A DNA stretch of 64,000 nt from Brevundimonas diminuta (GCF_022654015.1 NZ_CP073063.1:2997501-3061500), one strand, 5' to 3'. Shown: positions 8,643 to 17,724, counted from the first letter of the stretch. Made by a program: numbers and translations. Notes: generated from the letters alone by a model not told the origin.

Positions 8643-9685
8643 GCCTGGCTGACGTGGGCGCCGCCCTGCTGCGTCGGCTAGACCCGGAGCAGGCGCACCA
8701 GCTGGCGATCAAGGGTCTGGCCCTCGCCCCCCTGCCCGCGCCGGCCGCCGACGATCCGATCCTGAGAACACAACTGGCGGGACTGGACCTGCCCAATCCG
8801 GTCGGCCTGGCGGCGGGTCTGGATAAGAACGGCGAGGCCCTGCGCGGCCTGTCGAGGCTCGGCTTCGGCTTCGTCGAATGCGGCTCGGTCACGCCCCGGC
8901 CGCAGCCCGGCAATCCCAAACCCCGCCTGTTCCGCCTCAGCGAAGACCGGGCCATTATCAACCGGATGGGGTTCAACAACGCCGGGCTGGACGCCTTCGC
9001 CGCGCGGCTGGACCAGCGCCCGACGGGCGTCGTGGTCGGCGCCAATCTGGGAGCGAACAAGGACACCGAGGACAAGGCGGCTGACTATGTCGCCGGTCTG
9101 CAACGCCTCGCCGGCCGCGCTTCCTATTTCACCGTCAACATCTCCTCGCCCAATACGCCCGGCCTGCGGGCCCTTCAGGGCCGCGAGCAGTTAGACGACC
9201 TGCTGGGCCGCATCGACGCCGCCCGTCCCGTCGCCGCGCCTGACCGCGTACCCGTCTTCCTGAAGATCGCCCCGGACCTGATCGCCGATGAGATCGGCAT
9301 GATCGTCGAGGCGTCTCTGGCCCACCGGATCGACGGCCTGATCGTGTCCAACACCACGCTGGAACGGCCCGAAACCCTGCGCTCGCCGGACGCCCACGAG
9401 ACGGGCGGCCTGTCCGGCGCGCCCATCCGTCCGTTTGCGGAAAAGGCCCTGCGCGCGGCGGCCGAGGCGGCGGCCGGTCGTCTGCCCCTGATCGCCGTCG
9501 GCGGCATCGACAGCGGGGCCGAGGCCTATGCCCGCATCCGCTTGGGCGCTTCGGCGGTCCAGATCTATTCCGCCCTGATCTATGAAGGCCCCGGCCTGGT
9601 CGCCCGCATCAAGCGTGATCTGGCCGCCCGCCTGCGCGCCGACGGCTTTTCCACAACAGCCGAGGCGGTCGGCGCGCCCCGTTGA
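8639..9685 (+). CDS. pyrD: Dihydroorotate dehydrogenase (quinone), class 2
   Basis: 348 aa, the usual class 2 length, with the N-terminal amphipathic region that binds the membrane (ALLRRLDPEQAHQLAIKG). FMN and substrate motifs include NPVGLAAGLDKNGE, NRMGFNNAG, the catalytic segment NISSPNTPGLR, SNTTLERP, GGLSGAPIRP and AVGGIDSG. It oxidises dihydroorotate to orotate and passes electrons to ubiquinone, the fourth step of pyrimidine synthesis. It begins inside the end of the DUF952 gene. Confidence 0.95.
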   Translation: MSLADVGAALLRRLDPEQAHQLAIKGLALAPLPAPAADDPILRTQLAGLDLPNPVGLAAGLDKNGEALRGLSRLGFGFVECGSVTPRPQPGNPKPRLFRLSEDRAIINRMGFNNAGLDAFAARLDQRPTGVVVGANLGANKDTEDKAADYVAGLQRLAGRASYFTVNISSPNTPGLRALQGREQLDDLLGRIDAARPVAAPDRVPVFLKIAPDLIADEIGMIVEASLAHRIDGLIVSNTTLERPETLRSPDAHETGGLSGAPIRPFAEKALRAAAEAAAGRLPLIAVGGIDSGAEAYARIRLGASAVQIYSALIYEGPGLVARIKRDLAARLRADGFSTTAEAVGAPR

Positions 9686-9755
9686 CGGAGCGTTAGTGTC
9701 GATAGGCCTAGGGTGACCGATGCGAGCGATCTGCGTTCGTCATTCGAGGGCCTGA

Positions 9756-11642
9756 ATGAAATCGACCGCCGTCGATATCGCTGAAAGCAGCTGGACCGCC
9801 GCCGTTCGCCAGCGCTCGGGTGCGGCGGTGCAACGGGTCGTGGCGGCGGCGGCTGTCGCCTTGGTCGTGACCCCGATGGTCGGGGTGCGGTTCACCGTGG
9901 GCTGGGTCGTCCTGTATATGGCGGTCCAGGCCATGGAGGTGGTCGTCTATCGACCGATCCTGAAAGGTACCGACGAGCTTTCCAGCGGCCGAAAGCTGGC
10001 CGTCCTGACCGTCGTTGCGGTCAGTTCCTCCGTCTTCGCCGCCCTATCGCTGGTGATGTGGAAGATCGGCGGCGCAATTGGCGGCGTCAGCGCAGCCCTG
10101 ATGCTGAGCGCCTGCATGTTGACGGCGATGCTGAATGCAAACCGCTGTCAGGCCGTGATGATCGCCGGCCTTGCCCCTCAGACCGGCTTCCTGCTGGCTA
10201 CGCCGGTCTTCGTTTACGCCCTCGACGCCCCCGGCCCGCTGGTCATGTCGGCGGCCGCTGCAGTCGTGCTGTTCACCTTCTATGTCGCCATCACCGGCCA
10301 GCGCATGGTCGAGGCCAGCGCCAACGTCGTGCGCGCCCATGCCTCGGCCGAGGCATCACGCCTCAACGCCGAGCGCAGTCTGGCCGACCACACTACCTTC
10401 CTGGCCGCCATCGGACACGACCTGCGCACCCCGATCGGCGCGATCCTGGCCGGCGCCGCCGAGCTGCGCGCGCCCGACGCCCAGTCGCGCAACAGCGCCA
10501 ATCTGATCACCGACGCCGGCCTGATGATGAAGGCCCTACTGGACGACCTGCTGGACCACACCCGGATCGGCGCCGGACGGATGACGGTCGAGGCCAAGGA
10601 TTTCGACCTGCGGCAAATGCTGGCTCAGACGCTGATGCTTTGGCGCGGCGTCGCCGACGCCAAGGGGCTGAAGCTGCGTATCGAAGGCGCGTCGGCCATG
10701 CCGCGCCACGTCAAGGGCGACGTCATGCGCATCCGTCAGGTGCTGAACAACCTGATGTCGAACGCCATGAAGTTCACCGAGAAAGGCCAGATCACCCTGC
10801 GGGTCCGGGCCTGGCCCGAGGAGCCGTCGGGATACGCCCTGCTGTTCGAGATCGTCGATACGGGCCCGGGCATGACGACCGATCAACTGGCCCGGCTGTT
10901 CACCCCGTTCGACCAGACCGCCGACGGCGTCTCCGCCCGCTATGGCGGGTCGGGCCTGGGGCTGGCGATCAGTCGCAATCTGATCGATTTGATGGGCGGC
11001 CGGCTGACGGTTCGCAGCGCGCCGGGCCAAGGCTCGCGCTTCACCGTCTCCCTGATCCTGCCGCGCGGCGACGAGGCAGTTCAGATCGTCGAGGTCGTCG
11101 ATGAAAGCCGCCTGGACATCGCCCGCTCGCTGACGCCCACAGTCGCGTCCACGCCCCAGCCCGCGCCTGTCGCTCCTTCGCCTGAGCCTGAGCCTGAGGC
11201 GGTCGTCGCGACGCCTGCGGTCGCCGACGAGACCGAAGACCAGCCGCTGCGTCTGCTGGTCGTGGACGATCACGACATCAACCGCCGCGCGGTCCAGCTG
11301 ATCCTGCAGCCGCTCGGCTGCGAGATCACCACCGCCGCCGACGGCATGATCGCGCTGGAACGCTGTCAGGAGGCGGTGTTCGACGTCATCTTCATGGATG
11401 TGCGGATGCCCGAGCTGGACGGGCGCGAGACGACGCGACGTCTGCGCGCCGGCGGCGGACCCAACGCCGCCACCCCGGTCGTCGCCGTCACCGCCGACAC
11501 CGCGCCCGAGGACGTCGCGGCCTGTCAGGCGGCCGGCATGGCCTATTTCGTCTCCAAGCCCCTGACGCCGCCCGCCCTGATCGGCGCCTTGCAGCACGTC
11601 CTGAACGACACCGCCGCTCAGGTCGCGACCGAGGCCGCCTGA
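9756..11642 (+). CDS. Membrane hybrid histidine kinase/response regulator
   Basis: 628 aa. Several hydrophobic segments fill roughly residues 25-190, so the sensor is membrane-embedded with little extracellular sequence. HisKA phospho-acceptor is His221 (AIGHDLRTPIG). HATPase_c has NLMSNAMKFT, DTGPGM and GGSGLGLAIS. A Pro/Glu/Ala-rich linker leads to a receiver with phospho-Asp548 (FMDVRMPELDG). It is probably a phosphorelay kinase; its partner is unknown. GAGGG precedes the ATG. The 3' end overlaps convergent vsr by 25 bases. Confidence 0.92.
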   Translation: MKSTAVDIAESSWTAAVRQRSGAAVQRVVAAAAVALVVTPMVGVRFTVGWVVLYMAVQAMEVVVYRPILKGTDELSSGRKLAVLTVVAVSSSVFAALSLVMWKIGGAIGGVSAALMLSACMLTAMLNANRCQAVMIAGLAPQTGFLLATPVFVYALDAPGPLVMSAAAAVVLFTFYVAITGQRMVEASANVVRAHASAEASRLNAERSLADHTTFLAAIGHDLRTPIGAILAGAAELRAPDAQSRNSANLITDAGLMMKALLDDLLDHTRIGAGRMTVEAKDFDLRQMLAQTLMLWRGVADAKGLKLRIEGASAMPRHVKGDVMRIRQVLNNLMSNAMKFTEKGQITLRVRAWPEEPSGYALLFEIVDTGPGMTTDQLARLFTPFDQTADGVSARYGGSGLGLAISRNLIDLMGGRLTVRSAPGQGSRFTVSLILPRGDEAVQIVEVVDESRLDIARSLTPTVASTPQPAPVAPSPEPEPEAVVATPAVADETEDQPLRLLVVDDHDINRRAVQLILQPLGCEITTAADGMIALERCQEAVFDVIFMDVRMPELDGRETTRRLRAGGGPNAATPVVAVTADTAPEDVAACQAAGMAYFVSKPLTPPALIGALQHVLNDTAAQVATEAA

Positions 11643-12049
11643 CCCTGCACCGTCGCAATCAGGCGCGCGGCGAAATTAGGCTGTTTCATCTCGCATTCCC
11701 AGACCACGACCACGCGCCAGCCTGACCCCGCCAGCGCCGTCACGGCGGCGGTGTCGCGCGCGCGGTTGCGGTCAATCTTGGCGATCCAGTAATCGGCGTT
11801 GGTCTTGGGCTGGCGTGATCCACGGGCGCAATCATGGCCGTGCCAGAAGCAGCCGTGGACGAACAGGGCGACCTTGCGGCCCTTCATCACCACATCCGGG
11901 CGGCCCGGCAGACCCATGCCGCCCAGTCGATATCCGATCCCGGCCGCACGCAGGATCCTGCGCACGGCCAGTTCCGGCGACGTGTCCCGCGCCTTCACGC
12001 GACGCATCACGGCGCTGCGCTTCTCCGGGCTGAACACATCCGAGTTCAC
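11618..12049 (-). CDS. vsr: Very short patch repair (Vsr) DNA mismatch endonuclease
   Basis: About 143 aa. Vsr hallmarks are present: SPEKRSAVMRRVKARDTSPE, GLPGRPDVVMKGRKVALFVHG, the CFWHGHDC zinc-site segment, NADYWIAKIDRN and VVVVWECEM. Vsr nicks T:G mismatches formed by deamination of 5-methylcytosine. No cytosine methyltransferase gene is in this window. A GTG at 12049 gives the family-like N-terminus; a TTG at 12055 is the alternative. A 13-bp inverted repeat overlaps the upstream edge. Confidence 0.9.
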   Translation of the reverse strand: MNSDVFSPEKRSAVMRRVKARDTSPELAVRRILRAAGIGYRLGGMGLPGRPDVVMKGRKVALFVHGCFWHGHDCARGSRQPKTNADYWIAKIDRNRARDTAAVTALAGSGWRVVVVWECEMKQPNFAARLIATVQGQAASVAT

Positions 12050-12050
12050 G

Positions 12051-12092
12051 ATCAATCCACGCTCAAGTAGCGAAGCGGTAGCGTGGATTGAT
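12051..12092. repeat. 13-bp perfect inverted repeat before vsr
   Basis: ATCAATCCACGCT at 12051-12063 and its exact complement at 12080-12092 flank a 16-base loop. The repeat fills the gap between the peroxiredoxin stop and the vsr start on the minus strand. It could be the peroxiredoxin 3' stem-loop, a sequestering structure over the vsr start, or a leftover of an element. There is no clear U-tract. Confidence 0.7.
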
Positions 12093-12097
12093 CCAAT

Positions 12098-12583
12098 TTA
12101 GAGCTGCGCCAGCAGATGCTCGGCCGAGGACACCTTGAACTCGCCGCCCTGTTCAATGTTCAGCTGCTCGACCACCCCGTCCCTGACCAGCATGGAATAG
12201 CGCTGCGAACGTTCGCCCAGGCCGAAGCCCGAGCCGTCCAGCACCAGACCAAGGGCGCGGGTCAGTTCCCCGTTGCCGTCGGCCAGCATGACGATGCTGT
12301 CGTCGGTGATGCCCTGGCTCTCGCCCCAGGCCTTCATGACGAAGGCGTCGTTGACTGAGATGCATGCGACTGTGTCAACGCCCTTGCCCTGAATGTCGGC
12401 CAGGTGATCCTTGAAGCCCGGCAGGTGGCGCGCCGAGCAGGTGGGAGTGAAGGCGCCGGGCACGGCGAACAGAGCCACGGTCTTGCCGGCGAAGACGTCG
12501 TCGGTGCTGACGGGCTTGGGGCCCTCGGCGGTCGCTTGGGCGAGGGTTGCGTTCGGGATGCGATCGCCGATCTGGATGGTCAT
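12098..12583 (-). CDS. Peroxiredoxin, Prx5 family
   Basis: 161 aa. The peroxidatic Cys is in PGAFTPTCSARHLPGF, the signature of the Prx5/type II group. Other family features are IQIGDRIPNATL, ISVNDAFVMKAWG and DGSGFGLGERSQRYSMLV. These enzymes reduce hydrogen peroxide and organic peroxides in the cytosol, usually with glutathione or glutaredoxin as donor. The ATG at 12583 is the natural start; a much longer frame upstream lacks homology. Confidence 0.93.
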   Translation of the reverse strand: MTIQIGDRIPNATLAQATAEGPKPVSTDDVFAGKTVALFAVPGAFTPTCSARHLPGFKDHLADIQGKGVDTVACISVNDAFVMKAWGESQGITDDSIVMLADGNGELTRALGLVLDGSGFGLGERSQRYSMLVRDGVVEQLNIEQGGEFKVSSAEHLLAQL

Positions 12584-12712
12584 GTCTGTCTCGCTGAGGT
12601 TTGAGGCCGGCGCGTTTGAACGGCCGTGTGCGACACATAGACACCACGGGCGACACCGCAAGCGCCGGTTCGGCTTGCTTGCGCCGCTTTCCGGACGGAT
12701 GATGCCAGGATC

Positions 12713-13282
12713 ATGAGCCAAGCCTCCACCCTGACCGGCCGACTGCTGGTCGCCATGCCCGGGATCGACGACGCCCGGTTCGAGCACGCCGTCATCCTGA
12801 TCTGCGCGCACGGGCCGGATCACGCCATGGGCCTGCGGCTGGATCGACCAGCGCCGGGCGTGGATCTGAAGACGGTTCTGGACAAGCTGGACGCGCCGGC
12901 GCCGGATCAGTCCATCGGTCGCGCGGTCCTGATGGGCGGACCGGTCGAGCGCGAGCGCGGCTTCGTGCTGCATACCGACGACTGGACGGTGGGCGACGAC
13001 ACCCTGGCCTTCGGCGACGGTCTGGCGATGACCGGCACGCGCGAGGCGCTGGCCGCCATGACCGACGAGATCGCCGGTCCGCGCCGCTCGGCCCTGCTGC
13101 TGGGCTATGCCGGCTGGGGCGAGGGGCAGTTGGAGGAAGAGCTGGCCGACAACGTCTGGCTGACCGCCGACGCCGATCTGGACCTGATTTTCGACGGCGA
13201 ACACACGTCGAAATGGACGCGCGCCCTCGCCCAGCTGGGCGTGGACGCGGCCATGCTGTCGAGCCAGGGCGGCCGGGCCTGA
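12713..13282 (+). CDS. YqgE/AlgH family protein
   Basis: 189 aa. Family features are the N-terminal LTGRLLVAMPGIDDARFEHAVI, GLRLDRPAPG, MGGPVERERGFVLHT and LLLGYAGWGEGQLEEEL. The role of the family is not settled; AlgH has been linked to alginate regulation in Pseudomonas. The gene is divergent from the peroxiredoxin, about 130 bases away. Confidence 0.92.
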   Translation: MSQASTLTGRLLVAMPGIDDARFEHAVILICAHGPDHAMGLRLDRPAPGVDLKTVLDKLDAPAPDQSIGRAVLMGGPVERERGFVLHTDDWTVGDDTLAFGDGLAMTGTREALAAMTDEIAGPRRSALLLGYAGWGEGQLEEELADNVWLTADADLDLIFDGEHTSKWTRALAQLGVDAAMLSSQGGRA

Positions 13283-13305
13283 AGCCAGACCGCCCCGCTT
13301 GAGGC

Positions 13306-14160
13306 TTAGAAGCGGTAGTTCATGCCGATGCGGAACATGTGCGTTCCGAACTTGCCGTTGCTGCGGATCATGTCGGTGCCCGTGGTGTTCGGAGCCGAGA
13401 TGAAAGGGTTGCCGGGAGGTGTCGTGCCGGTGTTGCCGACGCGGATGACCGGGCTGTCGACGTCCAGCGAGGTGTAGAGGTATTCGCCGTTGACCGTCAG
13501 GCCGCGACCCAGGGCGTATTCCACGCCGCCGCCGGCCTGCCAGCCGTCGCCGTCATCGCCTTCGCTGGTTTCGGTGAAGCTGTTGGCCTGGTTCGAGGTG
13601 CGGAACTTGTTTTCGAACTTGCCGTAGGCGTAGCCGCCGGTGCCGTAGATGAGGGCCGGGCCATAGGCGTAGCCCAGCTTCAGGCGGGCGGCTGCGGTGC
13701 TCTCCAGCTCACGCGTGAAGGTGTAGAAGGCCGGGGTGGTCGAGAAGCCGGTCACCGAATCCTGGACATTGTTGACGCTGTATTCCGCCAGGGCGCCGAC
13801 GACGAAGTTGCCGAACTGCATGTCGTAACCGGCGCGAACGCCCGCTTCGACGCCGTCGTTGTCGTCACGGCAGCCCGTGGTGGGAACGGTGCTGGTCGCC
13901 GTTCCGCCGCAGAAGCCGGGGGTGAAGGCGTTTATTCCAACAGTGGCGGGGGCGACGGGCGTGGTCGTGACCTGATCGCCGTAGCGGCCATCCAGATTGC
14001 GGTCGAAACCGAGGTTTTCGTCGCCGTCGTCGTTCGACTGGTTGTAGCCGCCGAAGATGCCGATGTAGGGGCCGGACCAGTCGGGGGCGACGGACTGGGC
14101 CAGGGCGGGGGTGGAAACCATGGCCAGGGCCAGGGCGCTGGAGGCGAGGGTCTTGATCAT
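13306..14160 (-). CDS. Outer-membrane beta-barrel protein (Omp25/RopB-like)
   Basis: 284 aa. A clear signal peptide (MIKTLASSALALAMVSTPALAQ) is followed by an 8-strand-type barrel beginning DWSGPYIGIFGGYNQS, which is typical of alphaproteobacterial Omp25/RopB porin-family proteins. The last residues HMFRIGMNYRF end in Phe with alternating aromatics, the usual assembly signal for the Bam machinery. A loop near residues 60-100 contains a Cys pair. No neighbour suggests a specific role. Confidence 0.88.
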   Translation of the reverse strand: MIKTLASSALALAMVSTPALAQSVAPDWSGPYIGIFGGYNQSNDDGDENLGFDRNLDGRYGDQVTTTPVAPATVGINAFTPGFCGGTATSTVPTTGCRDDNDGVEAGVRAGYDMQFGNFVVGALAEYSVNNVQDSVTGFSTTPAFYTFTRELESTAAARLKLGYAYGPALIYGTGGYAYGKFENKFRTSNQANSFTETSEGDDGDGWQAGGGVEYALGRGLTVNGEYLYTSLDVDSPVIRVGNTGTTPPGNPFISAPNTTGTDMIRSNGKFGTHMFRIGMNYRF

Positions 14161-14301
14161 TTGGGGGAGGCTTTCGTGCCGAGAAGTGCGGGCGCGACAT
14201 CCCCGCTCGCCGTCACAAAAGCCGAACCCGGCCACAGGTTCCCAAGCTTTTGCCCCGCCAAATGTCGCACATCCGATCGCTGAGGTTGAGCGTATGGGCG
14301 G

Positions 14302-16002
14302 CTAGCGCGTCGCCATCGACACCAGAAACGCGATCAGCAGGACCAGGCTGACGCCCTGCCAGAATCGCACCGGATCGCGCTCGATCAGGGACAGCTGGCG
14401 CGGCGGCGGAGCGGCGACAGCGCTGCCGGTTTCCAGCACATGGATCAGTTCCTCGACATCCTCGAACCGCTCGTTCGGATCGACGGCGACGGCGCGCATG
14501 ATGGCCGCTTCAAGCCAGGCGGGCATATCCGGCCGGTGTCGCGTCGGCGGCGCAGGCGCCCGTTCAAAGCGCGGCGCATCGGCCGGATCCACCTCGCCCC
14601 ACGGATAGGTGCGCGTGAACAGGCGATACAGCGTCACCCCCAGGGCGAACTGATCCGTGGCGGCGTTACCGCTCTCGCCCGCATACATTTCCGGCGCCTT
14701 GTAGCCGGCGGTGCCCGGCGCCTCGGCCTCGGCGAACTCCTCGGCCAGCCGCAGGCGTGCGACGCCCAGGTCGACCAGTTTCAGCCCGCCCTGTGTCTCC
14801 AGGATCACATTGTCCGGCTTGATGTCGCGGTGCGTCACCCCTGCCCGGTGCAGGGCCGAAACCGCGCGCGCCAGGCGCAGCGCAACGCCGATCCCGTCGG
14901 CGATCTCGAACGGCCCCTCCTGCGCCAGCCGCGCATGCAGGGTCTGACCGGCATGGAAGGGTTGGGCGATATAGAGCCGGCTCTGCCGACCAGCATCCAG
15001 GCTCAGCACCTTGCCGACAAAGGGGCTGTCGATGCGCCGCCCGATGAAGGCTTCGCGCAGAAAGGCGGTGCGCGCGCCGCGCTCGGACACCACGGCGGGC
15101 TTGGGAAACTTCAGCACCACCATGCCCGCGTCGCCCAGCGTATCCTTCGCCAGAAACAGGGTCGTATAGCGCCCGTCCGCCACGATCCGCTGAAGCGCGA
15201 AGCCGTCGACATTATCGCCCACGGCGGGCGGCGGCAGGATGGCCAGCCCTTCCGCCTCGGCCGTGATCGCTTCCCAGTCGGGCGCGCCGGTGCGGACCAC
15301 GTCGATGACGATAGCGGTGGCGTTGTCGCGCGGCCCCGTCGCCTCGACCTCCGCCAGGATCGCCATGGCGTCCGCATCGGGCGAGCTGCGCCGTCCCAAC
15401 AGGCCTGCGATCGCCGCATCGGCCAGCACCCCATGCACCCCGTCGGTGGTCAGCAGCAGCCGGTCGTGCGGCTCCAGCCGTACTTGCCGGACGTCCAGCT
15501 TCACATCCGCCTCGATGCCGACGGCGCGGTACAGCACATTGCTGAGCCCCTGCTGGGCCCGCGTGTGATCTTCCGTCAGCCGCGTCAGCACCCCGTCGCG
15601 GAAATGCCAGGCCCGGCTGTCGCCCACATGAAGCGCCGTCGCCTCGCGCCCGCGCAGGATCAGGGCCGTGAAGGTCGTCGCCGCCCCCTCCATCGCCGGA
15701 TCGATCCGCCCGCGCGAATGGAGCCATCGGTTAAACCCCCTCAGCGCCTTGATGCCGTTAGCCGCGATACCGTTCAGCGGGTTCTGATCCAGATAGCCGT
15801 CGATGAAGCTGCGCGTCGTCAGCTCCGCCGCCATCCGCCCGGCCTTGGATCCCGACACCCCATCGGCGATGACCGCCACGACTCCATGCTCGCGCTGCTC
15901 GGCCGCCGTGCCGATGTGGACGCCGCCAAAATCCTGATTGTCCGCCTTGGGCCCCTGCAAGGTCGCAAAGCCGGCGGCGATCTCCAGTCTGGCGTCGGTC
16001 AT
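14302..16002 (-). CDS. Bifunctional PP2C phosphatase / serine-threonine kinase
   Basis: 566 aa. Residues ~1-240 are a PP2C phosphatase (KADNQDFGG, VIADGVSGSKAG, HVGDSRAWHF, LLTTDGVHGVL, RDNATAIV). Residues ~265-520 are a Hanks-type kinase with the ATP Lys in VVLKFPKP, catalytic HRDIKPDN near residue 391, and DLG in place of DFG. A single C-terminal membrane segment (SLVLLIAFLVSMA) anchors it, leaving both catalytic domains cytosolic. Putting opposing activities in one chain suggests a self-limiting switch. This architecture is known near nitrate-assimilation genes in some proteobacteria, but none are adjacent here. Confidence 0.9.
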   Translation of the reverse strand: MTDARLEIAAGFATLQGPKADNQDFGGVHIGTAAEQREHGVVAVIADGVSGSKAGRMAAELTTRSFIDGYLDQNPLNGIAANGIKALRGFNRWLHSRGRIDPAMEGAATTFTALILRGREATALHVGDSRAWHFRDGVLTRLTEDHTRAQQGLSNVLYRAVGIEADVKLDVRQVRLEPHDRLLLTTDGVHGVLADAAIAGLLGRRSSPDADAMAILAEVEATGPRDNATAIVIDVVRTGAPDWEAITAEAEGLAILPPPAVGDNVDGFALQRIVADGRYTTLFLAKDTLGDAGMVVLKFPKPAVVSERGARTAFLREAFIGRRIDSPFVGKVLSLDAGRQSRLYIAQPFHAGQTLHARLAQEGPFEIADGIGVALRLARAVSALHRAGVTHRDIKPDNVILETQGGLKLVDLGVARLRLAEEFAEAEAPGTAGYKAPEMYAGESGNAATDQFALGVTLYRLFTRTYPWGEVDPADAPRFERAPAPPTRHRPDMPAWLEAAIMRAVAVDPNERFEDVEELIHVLETGSAVAAPPPRQLSLIERDPVRFWQGVSLVLLIAFLVSMATR

Positions 16003-16044
16003 GGGCGGAACTGTCGTCGAAAGACGGCCCGCTGAACAGAGGTC

Positions 16045-16827
16045 TCAGAGCGCCAGGATCGCGCGCACCGCGACATAGGCGGCGACCACCAGGATCAGGC
16101 CCGCAAATAGGATGCGCCCAAGCCGGGCATTCGATCCCAGCCGACGCGCCAGCGGCAGGCCTGCCGCCGTCCCGGCGACGCCACCGACCGCCATGGCGGC
16201 GACCAGGCTCGGATCGACCCAGCCCGACAGCGCATAGTTGCCCGCCGTCGTCGCGCCGAACGCGGCCACGCTGAGCAAAGACGTCGCCTGTGCGGTCGCC
16301 AGGCTCATGCCCGTCGACGCCATCAGGCCGGGCACGATCAGAAAGCCGCCACCGATGCCGAAGAAGCCTGCGGCCGAGCCGACGCCGGCGCCCGCCATGC
16401 CGACACGCGGCGACATCGACCAGTTCAGCCGGGGCTCGGCCCGCGCGACCACCGCTTTGGGGCGCAACATCGACACGCCCACCGCCGCCATGGCCACGGC
16501 GAAGATCAGCAACAGCTGATGGCCGTCGATCCTCTTGGCCAGGGACGATCCGAACCAGGCTCCGGCCGCGCCCGTGATGGCGAACAGGGTGGCGCAGGGC
16601 CAGCGCACCCGCCCTGCCCTGGCGTGACCGGCCAGCGCCGTCACGGCGTTCAGCGCCACACCCGCCGCCGACACGCCGATGGCGACATGGGGATCGGCGA
16701 CGCCGACGACATAAAGCAGCAGCGGCACGGCCAGAACCGACCCGCCGCCGCCGAACACGGTCAGCAGCAGGGCGACGACGCCGCCGCTGAAGGCGGTCAG
16801 GACCAGCGGGGTCAGTTCCGTCGTCAT
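16045..16827 (-). CDS. TauE/SafE family sulfite/anion exporter
   Basis: 260 aa integral membrane protein with about eight hydrophobic segments and the paired glycine-rich repeats of the family (FGGGGSVLAVPLLLY near the start, FGIGGGFLIVPGLM in the middle). It starts 4 bases after the rhodanese stop, in an operon with a sulfur-responsive ArsR-type regulator. In that context it probably exports sulfite or a related sulfur anion made during sulfide or persulfide oxidation. Confidence 0.9.
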   Translation of the reverse strand: MTTELTPLVLTAFSGGVVALLLTVFGGGGSVLAVPLLLYVVGVADPHVAIGVSAAGVALNAVTALAGHARAGRVRWPCATLFAITGAAGAWFGSSLAKRIDGHQLLLIFAVAMAAVGVSMLRPKAVVARAEPRLNWSMSPRVGMAGAGVGSAAGFFGIGGGFLIVPGLMASTGMSLATAQATSLLSVAAFGATTAGNYALSGWVDPSLVAAMAVGGVAGTAAGLPLARRLGSNARLGRILFAGLILVVAAYVAVRAILAL

Positions 16828-16831
16828 CGGT

Positions 16832-17389
16832 TTATGCCGCTCTTGTCATGGGCCGGGTCGCGGCTCTGTTCCAGGGCATCACGGCCAGCAGCCGCGCCAT
16901 GCCGCAAAAGCCCGTTGCGCCCGCGAGGAACAGACCCGCGCCGACAAAGGCCGACAGACCCCAGAAGGCCGGATGCACCAGCAGCCCCAGCGCCGCGCCG
17001 ATCAGGATCAGACCGCCCGCGACCATCTGCACCTGACGCATCAGTTCGATCGGTTTGGAGCGGTCGGCGTGGGTGGCCAAGCCCTGCGCCTTCCACGCGT
17101 CCAGCCCGCCCTCCAGAACAAAGGCTTGGCCCGTCGTCTTGGCCGCCAGACGGTCGCAATTGACGCCCGTCCGATTGCCGGTTCGGCAAGTGAAGATGAC
17201 GTCGCGCCCGTTGGCGCTTACGGGCATGAAGGCGTCAAAGGCCGACAGCGGCGCATGGACGGCGCCGACGACATGTTCTCTGGCGAACTCATCCGGCTCG
17301 CGAATGTCGACCAGCACGGCTGTGTTCTGCTTCAGCCGGCGCGAAACCTCAGCGGGGGAGAGGGGGGTCAGGACGCTCATGGGGATCAT
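16832..17389 (-). CDS. Rhodanese-like protein with DUF2892 membrane tail
   Basis: 185 aa. An N-terminal rhodanese domain (VDIREPDEFAREHVVGAVHAP) has its active-site Cys in FTCRTGNRTG. The C-terminal third carries two hydrophobic segments matching the DUF2892 type (MVAGGLILIGAALGLLVHPA onward). It should move sulfane sulfur at the membrane face. The ATG at 17389 overlaps the regulator stop (ATGA); an ATG at 17380 also fits. It sits between the regulator and the TauE gene. Confidence 0.9.
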   Translation of the reverse strand: MIPMSVLTPLSPAEVSRRLKQNTAVLVDIREPDEFAREHVVGAVHAPLSAFDAFMPVSANGRDVIFTCRTGNRTGVNCDRLAAKTTGQAFVLEGGLDAWKAQGLATHADRSKPIELMRQVQMVAGGLILIGAALGLLVHPAFWGLSAFVGAGLFLAGATGFCGMARLLAVMPWNRAATRPMTRAA

Positions 17390-17718
17390 GCCTTTTCGGA
17401 AGAAACAGGGGGACAATAGATTTCGGCCAGCACGGCGATGACCTTCAGGACGGCCGGATCGGCGATGCGGTAGAAGATGGTCGTGCCGTCTCGACGGGTG
17501 CTCACCAGCGCCTCGTCGCGCAGCTTGGCCAGGTGCTGGGACAGGGCCGATTGCGACAGGCCGACCTGGGGCAGCAGTTGGCCTACGGACATCTCGCCCT
17601 CGCCCAACTGACACAGGATCATCAGCCGCTTCTCGTTGGACAGCGCGCGCAGCAACGCCGCCGCCTCGCCAGCGCTGGCCTGGAAACGCTCAAGTCCGAT
17701 GGTCTGAAGGTCGATCAT
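17386..17718 (-). CDS. bigR: ArsR-family persulfide-responsive repressor, BigR/SqrR type
   Basis: 110 aa winged-helix regulator. The recognition helix is SQSALSQHLAKLRDEALVSTRR. Only two Cys are present, Cys36 (LMILCQL) and Cys102 (EIYCPP). Their spacing matches the pair that forms a polysulfide bridge in SqrR/BigR regulators. No metal-binding motif of classical ArsR is seen. It heads the rhodanese-TauE operon and is divergent from a persulfide-dioxygenase-like gene, the normal BigR setting. ATG at 17718 was chosen over a TTG at 17727. Confidence 0.87.
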   Translation of the reverse strand: MIDLQTIGLERFQASAGEAAALLRALSNEKRLMILCQLGEGEMSVGQLLPQVGLSQSALSQHLAKLRDEALVSTRRDGTTIFYRIADPAVLKVIAVLAEIYCPPVSSEKA

Positions 17719-17724
17719 GGGGCG

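Noticed and set aside
12584..13204. Long N-terminal extension of the peroxiredoxin frame
   Set aside because: The peroxiredoxin fold begins at 12583; the upstream part is antisense to yqgE.
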